A DNA stretch of 64,000 nucleotides. Source: Rallus limicola (taxonomy: Eukaryota > Chordata > Aves > Gruiformes > Rallidae). The stretch lies in NCBI GenBank assembly GCA_022605955.1, contig JAKCOZ010000329.1, forward strand, positions 62,001 to 126,000, read 5' to 3'. Shown piece after piece: positions 12,128-23,456 of this stretch (its first letter is position 1; the number at the start of each line of letters is the position of its first letter). The notes under the pieces were generated by a model that saw only the letters and a program-made list of their open reading frames with translations, ran no database searches and was not told where the DNA came from. Both the position numbers and the translations under genes were made by a program.

Positions 12128-12473
12128 AGGAACATACCTGCTACCTCCTACAGTGCTTTCCTCGGTCCTATCAGACTGCAGTTCAAAACATGCTAAACGT
12201 CCAGCAATAACTCCCAAAGTAAAGAAGCTAGGCCTGAAAGGCATAGCTTGTCTGAAACCTCCTAACAGGACACACAAGCAGACCCTGTCACTTTGGCTCT
12301 CAGCCTTTTCCTTTGCCTGGAAAGAGGGAACATGCCTGGAACCTCCTACGGTGCTTTTCTCGGCCCTAGCAGACTGCAGTTCAAAACATGCTAAACGTCC
12401 AGCAATAACTCCCAAAGTAAAGAAGCTAGGACTGAAAGGCATAGCTTGTCTGAAACCTCCTAACAGGACACAC
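12128..12473. repeat. Link between copies A and B of the 63-monomer block
   Basis: These 346 bp are ordinary satellite monomers. They include the gaaggaacatacctgctacc variant followed by ctttcctcggtcctatcag (from 12156), which starts a 7-monomer-type unit. In block phase they correspond to sequence just left of the window start. The change at 12128 from the 27-monomer block pattern to the 7-monomer pattern is a recombination junction: monomer order changes here while the 198-bp register is kept. Confidence 0.8.
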
Positions 12474-13145
12474 AAGCAGACCCTGTCACTTTGGCTCTCA
12501 GCCTTTTCCTTTGCCTGGAAAGAAGGAACATACCTGCTACCTCCTACGGTGCTCTTCTCGGCCCTAGCAGACTGCAGTTCAAAACATGCTAAACGTCCAG
12601 CAATAACTCCCAAAGTAAAGAAGCTAGGCCTGAAAGGCATAGCTTGTCTGAAACCTCCTAACAGGACACACAAGCAGACCCTGTCACTTTGGCTCTCAGC
12701 CTTTTCCTTTGCCTGGAAAGAGGGAACATGCCTGGAACCTCCTACGGTGCTTTTCTCGGCCCTAGCAGACTGCAGTTCAAAACATGCTAAACGTCCAGCA
12801 ATAACTCCCAAAGTAAAGAAGCTAGGCATGAAAGGCATAGCTTGTCTGAAACCTCCTAACAGGACACACAAGCAGACCCTGTCACTTTGGCTCTCAGCCT
12901 TTTCCTTTGCCTGGAAAGAGGGAACATGCCTGGAACCTCCTACGGTGCTTTTCTCGGCCCTAGCAGACTGCAGTTCAAAACATGCTAAACGTCCAGCAAT
13001 AACTCCCAAAGTAAAGAAGCTAGGACTGAAAGGCATAGCTTGTCTGAAACCTCCTAACAGGAAACACAAGCAGACCCTGTCACTTTGGCTCTCAGCCTTT
13101 TCCTTGGCCTGGAAAGAAGGAACATACCTGCTACCTCCTACAGTG
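12156..13145. repeat. Partial 7-monomer unit (first five monomers)
   Basis: It starts with ctttcctcggtcctatcag like the full units and follows their first five monomers, including the ggaaacac monomer. That fifth monomer carries the rare ttccttggcc change (about 13101). From the sixth monomer the order differs (taggACtg where full units have taggCAtg). It lies 2178 bp, 11 monomers, before the unit at 14334. The equivalent copy before 1861 is partly outside the window; its last monomers are at 1-670. Confidence 0.75.
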
Positions 13146-14333
13146 CTTTTCTCGGCCCTAGCAGACTGCAGTTCAAAACATGCTAAACGTCCAGCAATAA
13201 CTCCCAAAGTAAAGAAGCTAGGACTGAAAGGCATAGCTTGTCTGAAACCTCCTAACAGGACACACAAGCAGACCCTGTCACTTTGGCTCTCAGCCTTTTC
13301 CTTTGCCTGGAAAGAGGGAACATGCCTGGAACCTCCTACGGTGCTTTTCTCGGCCCTAGCAGACTGCAGTTCAAAACATGCTAAACGTCCAGCAATAACT
13401 CCCAAAGTAAAGAAGCTAGGCATGAAAGGCATAGCTTGTCTGAAACCTCCTAACAGGACACACAAGCAGACCCTGTCACTTTGGCTCTCAGCCTTTTCCT
13501 TTGCCTGGAAAGAGGGAACATGCCTGGAACCTCCTACGGTGCTTTTCTCGGCCCTAGCAGACTGCTGTTCAAAACATGCTAAACGTCCAGCAATAACTCC
13601 CAAAGTAAAGAAGCTAGGACTGAAAGGCATAGCTTGCCTGAAACTTCCTAACAGGACACACAAGCAGACCCTGTCACTTTGGCTCTCAGCCTTTTCCTTT
13701 GCCTGGAAAGAAGGAACATACCTGCTACCTCCTACAGTGCTTTCCTCGGTCCTAGCAGACTGCAGTTCAAAACATGCTAAACGTCCAGCAATAACTCCCA
13801 AAGTAAAGAAGCTAGGCATGAAAGGCATAGCTTGTCTGAAACCTCCTAACAGGACACACAAGCAGACCCTGTCACTTTGGCTCTCAGCCTTTTCCTTTGC
13901 CTGGAAAGAGGGAACATGCCTGGAACCTCCTACGGTGCTTTTCTCGGCCCTAGCAGACTGCAGTTCAAAACATGCTAAACGTCCAGCAATAACTCCCAAA
14001 GTAAAGAAGCTAGGACTGAAAGGCATAGCTTGTCTGAAACCTCCTAACAGGACACACAAGCAGACCCTGTCACTTTGGCTCTCAGCCTTTTCCTTTGCCT
14101 GGAAAGAGGGAACATGCCTGGAACCTCCTACGGTGCTTTTCTCGGCCCTAGCAGACTGCAGTTCAAAACATGCTAAACGTCCAGCAATAACTCCCAAAGT
14201 AAAGAAGCTAGGACTGAAAGGCATAGCTTGTCTGAAACCTCCTAACAGGACACACAAGCAGACCCTGTCACTTTGGCTCTCAGCCTTTTCCTTTGCCTGG
14301 AAAGAAGGAACATACCTGCTACCTCCTACAGTG

Positions 14334-15719
14334 CTTTCCTCGGTCCTATCAGACTGCAGTTCAAAACATGCTAAACGTCCAGCAATAACTCCCAAAGTAA
14401 AGAAGCTAGGCCTGAAAGGCATAGCTTGTCTGAAACCTCCTAACAGGACACACAAGCAGACCCTGTCACTTTGGCTCTCAGCCTTTTCCTTTGCCTGGAA
14501 AGAGGGAACATGCCTGGAACCTCCTACGGTGCTTTTCTCGGCCCTAGCAGACTGCAGTTCAAAACATGCTAAACGTCCAGCAATAACTCCCAAAGTAAAG
14601 AAGCTAGGACTGAAAGGCATAGCTTGTCTGAAACCTCCTAACAGGACACACAAGCAGACCCTGTCACTTTGGCTCTCAGCCTTTTCCTTTGCCTGGAAAG
14701 AAGGAACATACCTGCTACCTCCTACGGTGCTTTTCTCGGCCCTAGCAGACTGCAGTTCAAAACATGCTAAACGTCCAGCAATAACTCCCAAAGTAAAGAA
14801 GCTAGGCCTGAAAGGCATAGCTTGTCTGAAACCTCCTAACAGGACACACAAGCAGACCCTGTCACTTTGGCTCTCAGCCTTTTCCTTTGCCTGGAAAGAG
14901 GGAACATGCCTGGAACCTCCTACGGTGCTTTTCTCGGCCCTAGCAGACTGCAGTTCAAAACATGCTAAACGTCCAGCAATAACTCCCAAAGTAAAGAAGC
15001 TAGGCATGAAAGGCATAGCTTGTCTGAAACCTCCTAACAGGACACACAAGCAGACCCTGTCACTTTGGCTCTCAGCCTTTTCCTTTGCCTGGAAAGAGGG
15101 AACATGCCTGGAACCTCCTACGGTGCTTTTCTCGGCCCTAGCAGACTGCAGTTCAAAACATGCTAAACGTCCAGCAATAACTCCCAAAGTAAAGAAGCTA
15201 GGACTGAAAGGCATAGCTTGTCTGAAACCTCCTAACAGGAAACACAAGCAGACCCTGTCACTTTGGCTCTCAGCCTTTTCCTTTGCCTGGAAAGAAGGAA
15301 CATACCTGCTACCTCCTACGGTGCTTTTCTCGGCCCTAGCAGACTGCAGTTCAAAACATGCTAAACGTCCAGCAATAACTCCCAAAGTAAAGAAGCTAGG
15401 CATGAAAGGCATAGCTTGTCTGAAACCTCCTAACAGGACACACAAGCAGACCCTGTCACTTTGGCTCTCAGCCTTTTCCTTTGCCTGGAAAGAGGGAACA
15501 TGCCTGGAACCTCCTACGGTGCTTTTCTCGGCCCTAGCAGACTGCAGTTCAAAACATGCTAAACGTCCAGCAATAACTCCCAAAGTAAAGAAGCTAGGAC
15601 TGAAAGGCATAGCTTGTCTGAAACCTCCTAACAGGACACACAAGCAGACCCTGTCACTTTGGCTCTCAGCCTTTTCCTTTGCCTGGAAAGAAGGAACATA
15701 CCTGCTACCTCCTACAGTG
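14334..15719. repeat. 7-monomer higher-order unit, copy in block B (1)
   Basis: This is the counterpart of 1861-3246 at an offset of 12473 bp, with the same unit start and monomer order, and the acggtgc state at the end of its fifth monomer. It shows the 7-monomer pair existed before the 63-monomer block was duplicated. Confidence 0.88.
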
Positions 15720-17077
15720 CTTTCCTCGGTCCTATCAGACTGCAGTTCAAAACATGCTAAACGTCCAGCAATAACTCCCAAAGTAAAGAAGCTAGGCCTG
15801 AAAGGCATAGCTTGTCTGAAACCTCCTAACAGGACACACAAGCAGACCCTGTCACTTTGGCTCTCAGCCTTTTCCTTTGCCTGGAAAGAGGGAACATGCC
15901 TGGAACCTCCTACGGTGCTTTTCTCGGCCCTAGCAGACTGCAGTTCAAAACATGCTAAACGTCCAGCAATAACTCCCAAAGTAAAGAAGCTAGGACTGAA
16001 AGGCATAGCTTGTCTGAAACCTCCTAACAGGACACACAAGCAGACCCTGTCACTTTGGCTCTCAGCCTTTTCCTTTGCCTGGAAAGAAGGAACATACCTG
16101 CTACCTCCTACGGTGCTTTTCTCGGCCCTAGCAGACTGCAGTTCAAAACATGCTAAACGTCCAGCAATAACTCCCAAAGTAAAGAAGCTAGGCCTGAAAG
16201 GCATAGCTTGTCTGAAACCTCCTAACAGGACACACAAGCAGACCCTGTCACTTTGGCTCTCAGCCTTTTCCTTTGCCTGGAAAGAGGGAACATGCCTGGA
16301 ACCTCCTACGGTGCTTTTCTCGGCCCTAGCAGACTGCAGTTCAAAACATGCTAAACGTCCAGCAATAACTCCCAAAGTAAAGAAGCTAGGCATGAAAGGC
16401 ATAGCTTGTCTGAAACCTCCTAACAGGACACACAAGCAGACCCTGTCACTTTGGCTCTCAGCCTTTTCCTTTGCCTGGAAAGAGGGAACATGCCTGGAAC
16501 CTCCTACGGTGCTTTTCTCGGCCCTAGCAGACTGCAGTTCAAAACATGCTAAACGTCCAGCAATAACTCCCAAAGTAAAGAAGCTAGGACTGAAAGGCAT
16601 AGCTTGTCTGAAACCTCCTAACAGGAAACACAAGCAGACCCTGTCACTTTGGCTCTCAGCCTTTTCCTTTGCCTGGAAAGAAGGAACATACCTGCTACCT
16701 CCTACAGTGCTTTTCTCGGCCCTAGCAGACTGCAGTTCAAAACATGCTAAACGTCCAGCAATAACTCCCAAAGTAAAGAAGCTAGGCATGAAAGGCATAG
16801 CTTGTCTGAAACCTCCTAACAGGACACACAAGCAGACCCTGTCACTTTGGCTCTCAGCCTTTTCCTTTGCCTGGAAAGAGGGAACATGCCTGGAACCTCC
16901 TACGGTGCTTTTCTCGGCCCTAGCAGACTGCAGTTCAAAACATGCTAAACGTCCAGCAATAACTCCCAAAGTAAAGAAGCTAGGACTGAAAGGCATAGCT
17001 TGTCTGAAACCTCCTAACAGGACACACAAGCAGACCCTGTCACTTTGGCTCTCAGCCTTTTCCTTTGCCTGGAAAGA
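15720..17077. repeat. 7-monomer higher-order unit, copy in block B (2)
   Basis: This is the counterpart of 3247-4604. It keeps the same acagtgc state and the same departure from the pattern in the seventh monomer, so those changes predate the large duplication. Confidence 0.86.
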
Positions 17078-18111
17078 GGGAACATGCCTGGAACCTCCTA
17101 CGGTGCTTTTCTCGGCCCTAGCAGACTGCAGTTCAAAACATGCTAAACGTCCAGCAATAACTCCCAAAGTAAAGAAGCTAGGACTGAAAGGCATAGCTTG
17201 TCTGAAACCTCCTAACAGGACACACAAGCAGACCCTGTCACTTTGGCTCTCAGCCTTTTCCTTCGCCTGGAAAGAGGGAACATGCCTGGAACTTCCTACG
17301 GTGCTTTTCTCGGCCCTAGCAGACTGCTGTTCAAAACATGCTAAACGTCCAGCAATAACTCCCAAAGTAAAGAAGCTAGGCATGAAAGGCATAGCTTGTC
17401 TGAAACCTCCTAACAGGACACACAAGCAGACCCTGTCACTTTGGCTCTCAGCCTTTTCCTTTGCCTGGAAAGAAGGAACATGCCTGGAACCTGCTACGGT
17501 GCTTTCCTCGGCCCTAGTAGACTGCAGTTCAAAACATGCTAAACGTCCAGCAATAACTCCCAAAGTAAAGAAGCTAGGCCTGAAAGGCATAGCTTGTCTG
17601 AAACCTCCTAACAGGACACACAAGCAGACCCTGTCACTTTGGCTCTCAGCCTTTTCCTTTGCCTGGAAAGAGGGAACATGCCTGGAACCTCCTACGGTTC
17701 TTTTCTCGGCCCTAGCAGACTGCAGTTCAAAACATGCTAAACGTCCAGCAATAACTCCCAAAGTCAAGAAGCTAGGACTGAAAGGCATAGCTTGTCTGAA
17801 ACCTCCTAACAGGACACACAAGCAGACCCTGTCACTTTGGCTCTCAGCCTTTTCCTTTGCCTGGAAAGAGGGAACATGCCTGGAACCTCCTACGGTGCTT
17901 TTCTCGGCCCTAGCAGACTGCAGTTCAAAACATGCTAAACGTCCAGCAATAACTCCCAAAGTAAAGAAGCTAGGCCTGAAAGGCATAGCTTGTCTGAAAC
18001 CTCCTAACAGGACACACAAGCAGACCCTGTCACTTTGGCTCTCAGCCTTTTCCTTTGCCTGGAAAGAGGGAACATGCCTGGAACCTCCTACGGTGCTTTT
18101 CTCGGCCCTAG

Positions 18112-21100
18112 CAGACTGCAGTTCAAAACATGCTAAACGTCCAGCAATAACTCCCAAAGTAAAGAAGCTAGGCATGAAAGGCATAGCTTGTCTGAAACCT
18201 CCTAACAGGACACACAAGCAGACCCTGTCACTTTGGCTCTCAGCCTTTTCCTTTGCCTGGAAAGAGGGAACATGCCTGGAACCTCCTACGGTGCTTTTCT
18301 CGGCCCTAGCAGACTGCAGTTCAAAACATGCTAAACGTCCAGCAATAACTCCCAAAGTAAAGAAGCTAGGACTGAAAGGCATAGCTTGTCTGAAACCTCC
18401 TAACAGGACACACAAGCAGACCCTGTCACTTTGGCTCTCAGCCTTTTCCTTTGCCTGGAAAGAGGGAACATGCCTGGAACCTCCTACGGTGCTTTTCTCG
18501 GCCCTAGCAGACTGCAGTTCAAAACATGCTAAACGTCCAGCAATAACTCCCAAAGTAAAGAAGCTAGGACTGAAAGGCATAGCTTGTCTGAAACCTCCTA
18601 ACAGGACACACAAGCAGACCCTGTCACTTTGGCTCTCAGCCTTTTCCTTTGCCTGGAAAGAGGGAACATGCCTGGAACCTCCTACGGTGCTTTTCTCGGC
18701 CCTAGCAGACTGCAGTTCAAAACATGCTAAACGTCCAGCAATAACTCCCAAAGTAAAGAAGCTAGGACTGAAAGGCATAGCTTGTCTGAAACCTCCTAAC
18801 AGGACACACAAGCAGACCCTGTCACTTTGGCTCTCAGCCTTTTCCTTTGCCTGGAAAGAGGGAACATGCCTGGAACCTCCTACGGTGCTTTTCTCGGCCC
18901 TAGCAGACTGCAGTTCAAAACATGCTAAACGTCCAGCAATAACTCCCAAAGTAAAGAAGCTAGGACTGAAAGGCATAGCTTGTCTGAAACCTCCTAACAG
19001 GACACACAAGCAGACCCTGTCACTTTGGCTCTCAGCCTTTTCCTTTGCCTGGAAAGAGGGAACATACCTGCTACCTCCTACAGTGCTTTTCTCGGCCCTA
19101 GCAGACTGCAGTTCAAATCATGCTAAACGTCCAGCAATAACTCCCAAAGTAAAGAAGCTAGGCATGAAAGGCATAGCTTGTCTGAAACCTCCTAACAGGA
19201 CACACAAGCAGACCCTGTCACTTTGGCTCTCAGCCTTTTCCTTTGCCTGGAAAGAGGGAACATGCCTGGAACCTCCTACGGTGCTTTTCTCGGCCCTAGC
19301 AGACTGCTGTTCAAAACATGCTAAACGTCCAGCAATAACTCCCAAAGTAAAGAAGCTAGGCATGAAAGGCATAGCTTGTCTGAAACTTCCTAACAGGACA
19401 CACAAGCAGACCCTGTCACTTTGGCTCTCAGCCTTTTCCTTTGCCTGGAAAGAAGGAACATACCTGCTACCTCCTACAGTGCTTTCCTCGGTCCTAGCAG
19501 ACTGCAGTTCAAAACATGCTAAACGTCCAGCAATAACTCCCAAAGTAAAGAAGCTAGGCATGAAAGGCATAGCTTGTCTGAAACCTCCTAACAGGACACA
19601 CAAGCAGACCCTGTCACTTTGGCTCTCAGCCTTTTCCTTTGCCTGGAAAGAGGGAACATGCCTGGAACCTCCTACGGTGCTTTTCTCGGCCCTAGCAGAC
19701 TGCAGTTCAAAACATGCTAAATGTCCAGCAATAACTCCCAAAGTAAAGAAGCTAGGACTGACAGGCATAGCTTGTCTGAAACCTCCTAACAGGACACACA
19801 AGCAGACCCTGTCACTTTGGCTCTCAGCCTTTTCCTTTGCCTGGAAAGAGGGAACATGCCTGGAACCTCCTACGGTGCTTTTCTCGGCCCTAGCAGACTG
19901 CAGTTCAAAACATGCTAAACGTCCAGCAATAACTCCCAAAGTAAAGAAGCTAGGCCTGAAAGGCATAGCTTGTCTGAAACCTCCTAACAGGACACACAAG
20001 CAGACCCTGTCACTTTGGCTCTCAGCCTTTTCCTTTGCCTGGAAAGAAGGAACATACCTGCTACCTCCTACAGTGCTTTCCTCGGTCCTAGCAGACTGCA
20101 GTTCAAAACATGCTAAACGTCCAGCAATAACTCCCAAAGTAAAGAAGCTAGGACTGAAAGGCATAGCTTGTCTGAAACCTCCTAACAGGACACACAAGCA
20201 GACCCTGTCACTTTGGCTCTCAGCCTTTTCCTTTGCCTGGAAAGAGGGAACATGCCTGGAACCTCCTACGGTGCTTTTCTCGGCCCTAGCAGACTGCAGT
20301 TCAAAACATGCTAAACGTCCAGCAATAACTCCCAAAGTAAAGAAGCTAGGACTGAAAGGCATAGCTTGTCTGAAACCTCCTAACAGGACACACAAGCAGA
20401 CCCTGTCACTTTGGCTCTCAGCCTTTTCCTTTGCCTGGAAAGAGGGAACATGCCTGGAACCTCCTACGGTGCTTTTCTCGGCCCTAGCAGACTGCAGTTC
20501 AAAACATGCTAAACGTCCAGCAATAACTCCCAAAGTAAAGAAGCTAGGCATGAAAGGCATAGCTTGTCTGAAACCTCCTAACAGGACACACAAGCAGACC
20601 CTGTCACTTTGGCTCTCAGCCTTTTCCTTTGCCTGGAAAGAGGGAACATGCCTGGAACCTCCTACGGTGCTTTTCTCGGCCCTAGCAGACTGCAGTTCAA
20701 AACATGCTAAACGTCCAGCAATAACTCCCAAAGTAAAGAAGCTAGGACTGAAAGGCATAGCTTGTCTGAAACCTCCTAACAGGACACACAAGCAGACCCT
20801 GTCACTTTGGCTCTCAGCCTTTTCCTTTGCCTGGAAAGAGGGAACATGCCTGGAACCTCCTACGGTGCTTTTCTCGGCCCTAGCAGACTGCAGTTCAAAA
20901 CATGCTAAACGTCCAGCAATAACTCCCAAAGTAAAGAAGCTAGGCATGAAAGGCATAGCTTGTCTGAAACCTCCTAACAGGACACACAAGCAGACCCTGT
21001 CACTTTGGCTCTCAGCCTTTTCCTTTGCCTGGAAAGAGGGAACATGCCTGGAACCTCCTACGGTGCTTTTCTCGGCCCTAGCAGACTGCAGTTCAAAACA

Positions 21101-23455
21101 TGCTAAACGTCCAGCAATAACTCCCAAAGTAAAGAAGCTAGGACTGAAAGGCATAGCTTGTCTGAAACCTCCTAACAGGACACACAAGCAGACCCTGTCA
21201 CTTTGGCTCTCAGCCTTTTCCTTTGCCTGGAAAGAGGGAACATGCCTGGAACCTCCTACGGTGCTTTTCTCGGCCCTAGCAGACTGCAGTTCAAAACATG
21301 CTAAACGTCCAGCAATAACTCCCAAAGTAAAGAAGCTAGGACTGAAAGGCATAGCTTGTCTGAAACCTCCTAACAGGACACACAAGCAGACCCTGTCACT
21401 TTGGCTCTCAGCCTTTTCCTTTGCCTGGAAAGAGGGAACATGCCTGGAACCTCCTACGGTGCTTTTCTCGGCCCTAGCAGACTGCAGTTCAAAACATGCT
21501 AAACGTCCAGCAATAACTCCCAAAGTAAAGAAGCTAGGCATGAAAGGCATAGCTTGTCTGAAACCTCCTAACAGGACACACAAGCAGACCCTGTCACTTT
21601 GGCTCTCAGCCTTTTCCTTTGCCTGGAAAGAGGGAACATGCCTGGAACCTCCTACGGTGCTTTTCTCGGCCCTAGCAGACTGCTGTTCAAAACATGCTAA
21701 ACGTCCAGCAATAACTCCCAAAGTAAAGAAGCTAGGCCTGAAAGGCATAGCTTGTCTGAAACCTCCTAACAGGACACACAAGCAGACCCTGTCACTTTGG
21801 CTCTCAGCCTTTTCCTTTGCCTGGAAAGAGGGAACATGCCTGGAACCTCCTACGGTGCTTTTCTCGGCCCTAGCAGACTGCAGTTCAAAACATGCTAAAC
21901 GTCCAGCAATAACTCCCAAAGTAAAGAAGCTAGGACTGAAAGGCATAGCTTGTCTGAAACCTCCTAACAGGACACACAAGCAGACCCTGTCACTTTGGCT
22001 CTCAGCCTTTTCCTTTGCCTGGAAAGAGGGAACATGCCTGGAACCTCCTACGGTGCTTTTCTCGGCCCTAGCAGACTGCTGTTCAAAACATGCTAAACGT
22101 CCAGCAATAACTCCCAAAGTAAAGAAGCTAGGCATGAAAGGCATAGCTTGTCTGAAACCTCCTAACAGGACACACAAGCAGACCCTGTCACTTTGGCTCT
22201 CAGCCTTTTCCTTTGCCTGGAAAGAAGGAACATGCTTGGAACCTGCTACGGTGCTTTCCTCGGCCCTAGCAGACTGCAGTTCAAAACATGCTAAACGTCC
22301 AGCAATAACTCCCAAAGTAAAGAAGCTAGGCCTGAAAGGCATAGCTTGTCTGAAACCTCCTAACAGGACACACAAGCAGACCCTGTCACTTTGGCTCTCA
22401 GCCTTTTCCTTTGCCTGGAAAGAGGGAACATGCCTGGAACCTCCTACGGTGCTTTTCTCGGCCCTAGCAGACTGCTGTTCAAAACATGCTAAACGTCCAG
22501 CAATAACTCCCAAAGTAAAGAAGCTAGGCATGAAAGGCATAGCTTGTCTGAAACTTCCTAACAGGACACACAAGCAGACCCTGTCACTTTGGCTCTCAGC
22601 CTTTTCCTTTGCCTGGAAAGAAGGAACATACCTGCTACCTCCTACAGTGCTTTCCTCGGTCCTAGCAGACTGCAGTTCAAAACATGCTAAACGTCCAGCA
22701 ATAACTCCCAAAGTAAAGAAGCTAGGCATGAAAGGCATAGCTTGTCTGAAACCTCCTAACAGGACACACAAGCAGACCCTGTCACTTTGGCTCTCAGCCT
22801 TTTCCTTTGCCTGGAAAGAGGGAACATGCCTGGAACCTCCTACGGTGCTTTTCTCGGCCCTAGCAGACTGCAGTTCAAAACATGCTAAACGTCCAGCAAT
22901 AACTCCCAAAGTAAAGAAGCTAGGACTGAAAGGCATAGCTTGTCTGAAACCTCCTAACAGGACACACAAGCAGACCCTGTCACTTTGGCTCTCAGCCTTT
23001 TCCTTTGCCTGGAAAGAGGGAACATGCCTGGAACCTCCTACGGTGCTTTTCTCGGCCCTAGCAGACTGCAGTTCAAAACATGCTAAACGTCCAGCAATAA
23101 CTCCCAAAGTAAAGAAGCTAGGCATGAAAGGCATAGCTTGTCTGAAACCTCCTAACAGGACACACAAGCAGACCCTGTCACTTTGGCTCTCAGCCTTTTC
23201 CTTTGCCTGGAAAGAGGGAACATGCCTGGAACCTCCTACGGTGCTTTTCTCGGCCCTAGCAGACTGCAGTTCAAAACATGCTAAACGTCCAGTATAACTC
23301 CCAAAGTAAAGAAGCTAGGACTGAAAGGCATAGCTTGTCTGAAACCTCCTAACAGGACACACAAGCAGACCCTGTCACTTTGGCTCTCAGCCTTTTCCTT
23401 TGCCTGGAAAGAGGGAACATGCCTGGAACCTCCTACGGTGCTTTTCTCGGCATAG
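18112..23455. repeat. 27-monomer block U1' (copy B of U1)
   Basis: It has the same length and monomer order as 5640-10983 at an offset of 12472 bp, including aaatcatgc (19113), aaatgtcc with ctgacagg (about 19722-19762) and both deletion markers. I found no amino-acid-changing difference from U1 in either open frame. Confidence 0.88.
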
Positions 23456-23456
23456 C
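23292..23456. other. Linked complex deletions, second occurrence
   Basis: The same pair is at 23292-23298 and 23449-23456, exactly 12472 bp after the first, as expected from the 63-monomer duplication. Confidence 0.9.

Larger units (their letters stand above)
10908..23297 (+). other. Long satellite-embedded open frame, plus strand (not called as a gene)
   Basis: This is the longest plus-strand frame that closes within the window (4129 codons). It is one case of a stop-free frame that runs through nearly all monomers; others span 76-5664, 5582-10825, 23380-28443, 28526-30025, 30108-33548 and 33473-37507. The translation is a 66-residue repeat with recognisable stretches CSSKHAKRPAITP, KLGLKGIACLKPPNR and SLWLSAFSFAWKEG. 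It has no signal peptide, no known domain that I recognise, and no unique N- or C-terminus. The 198-bp period (3 x 66) is enough to explain its length. It ends at the gtataac deletion. Confidence 0.3.
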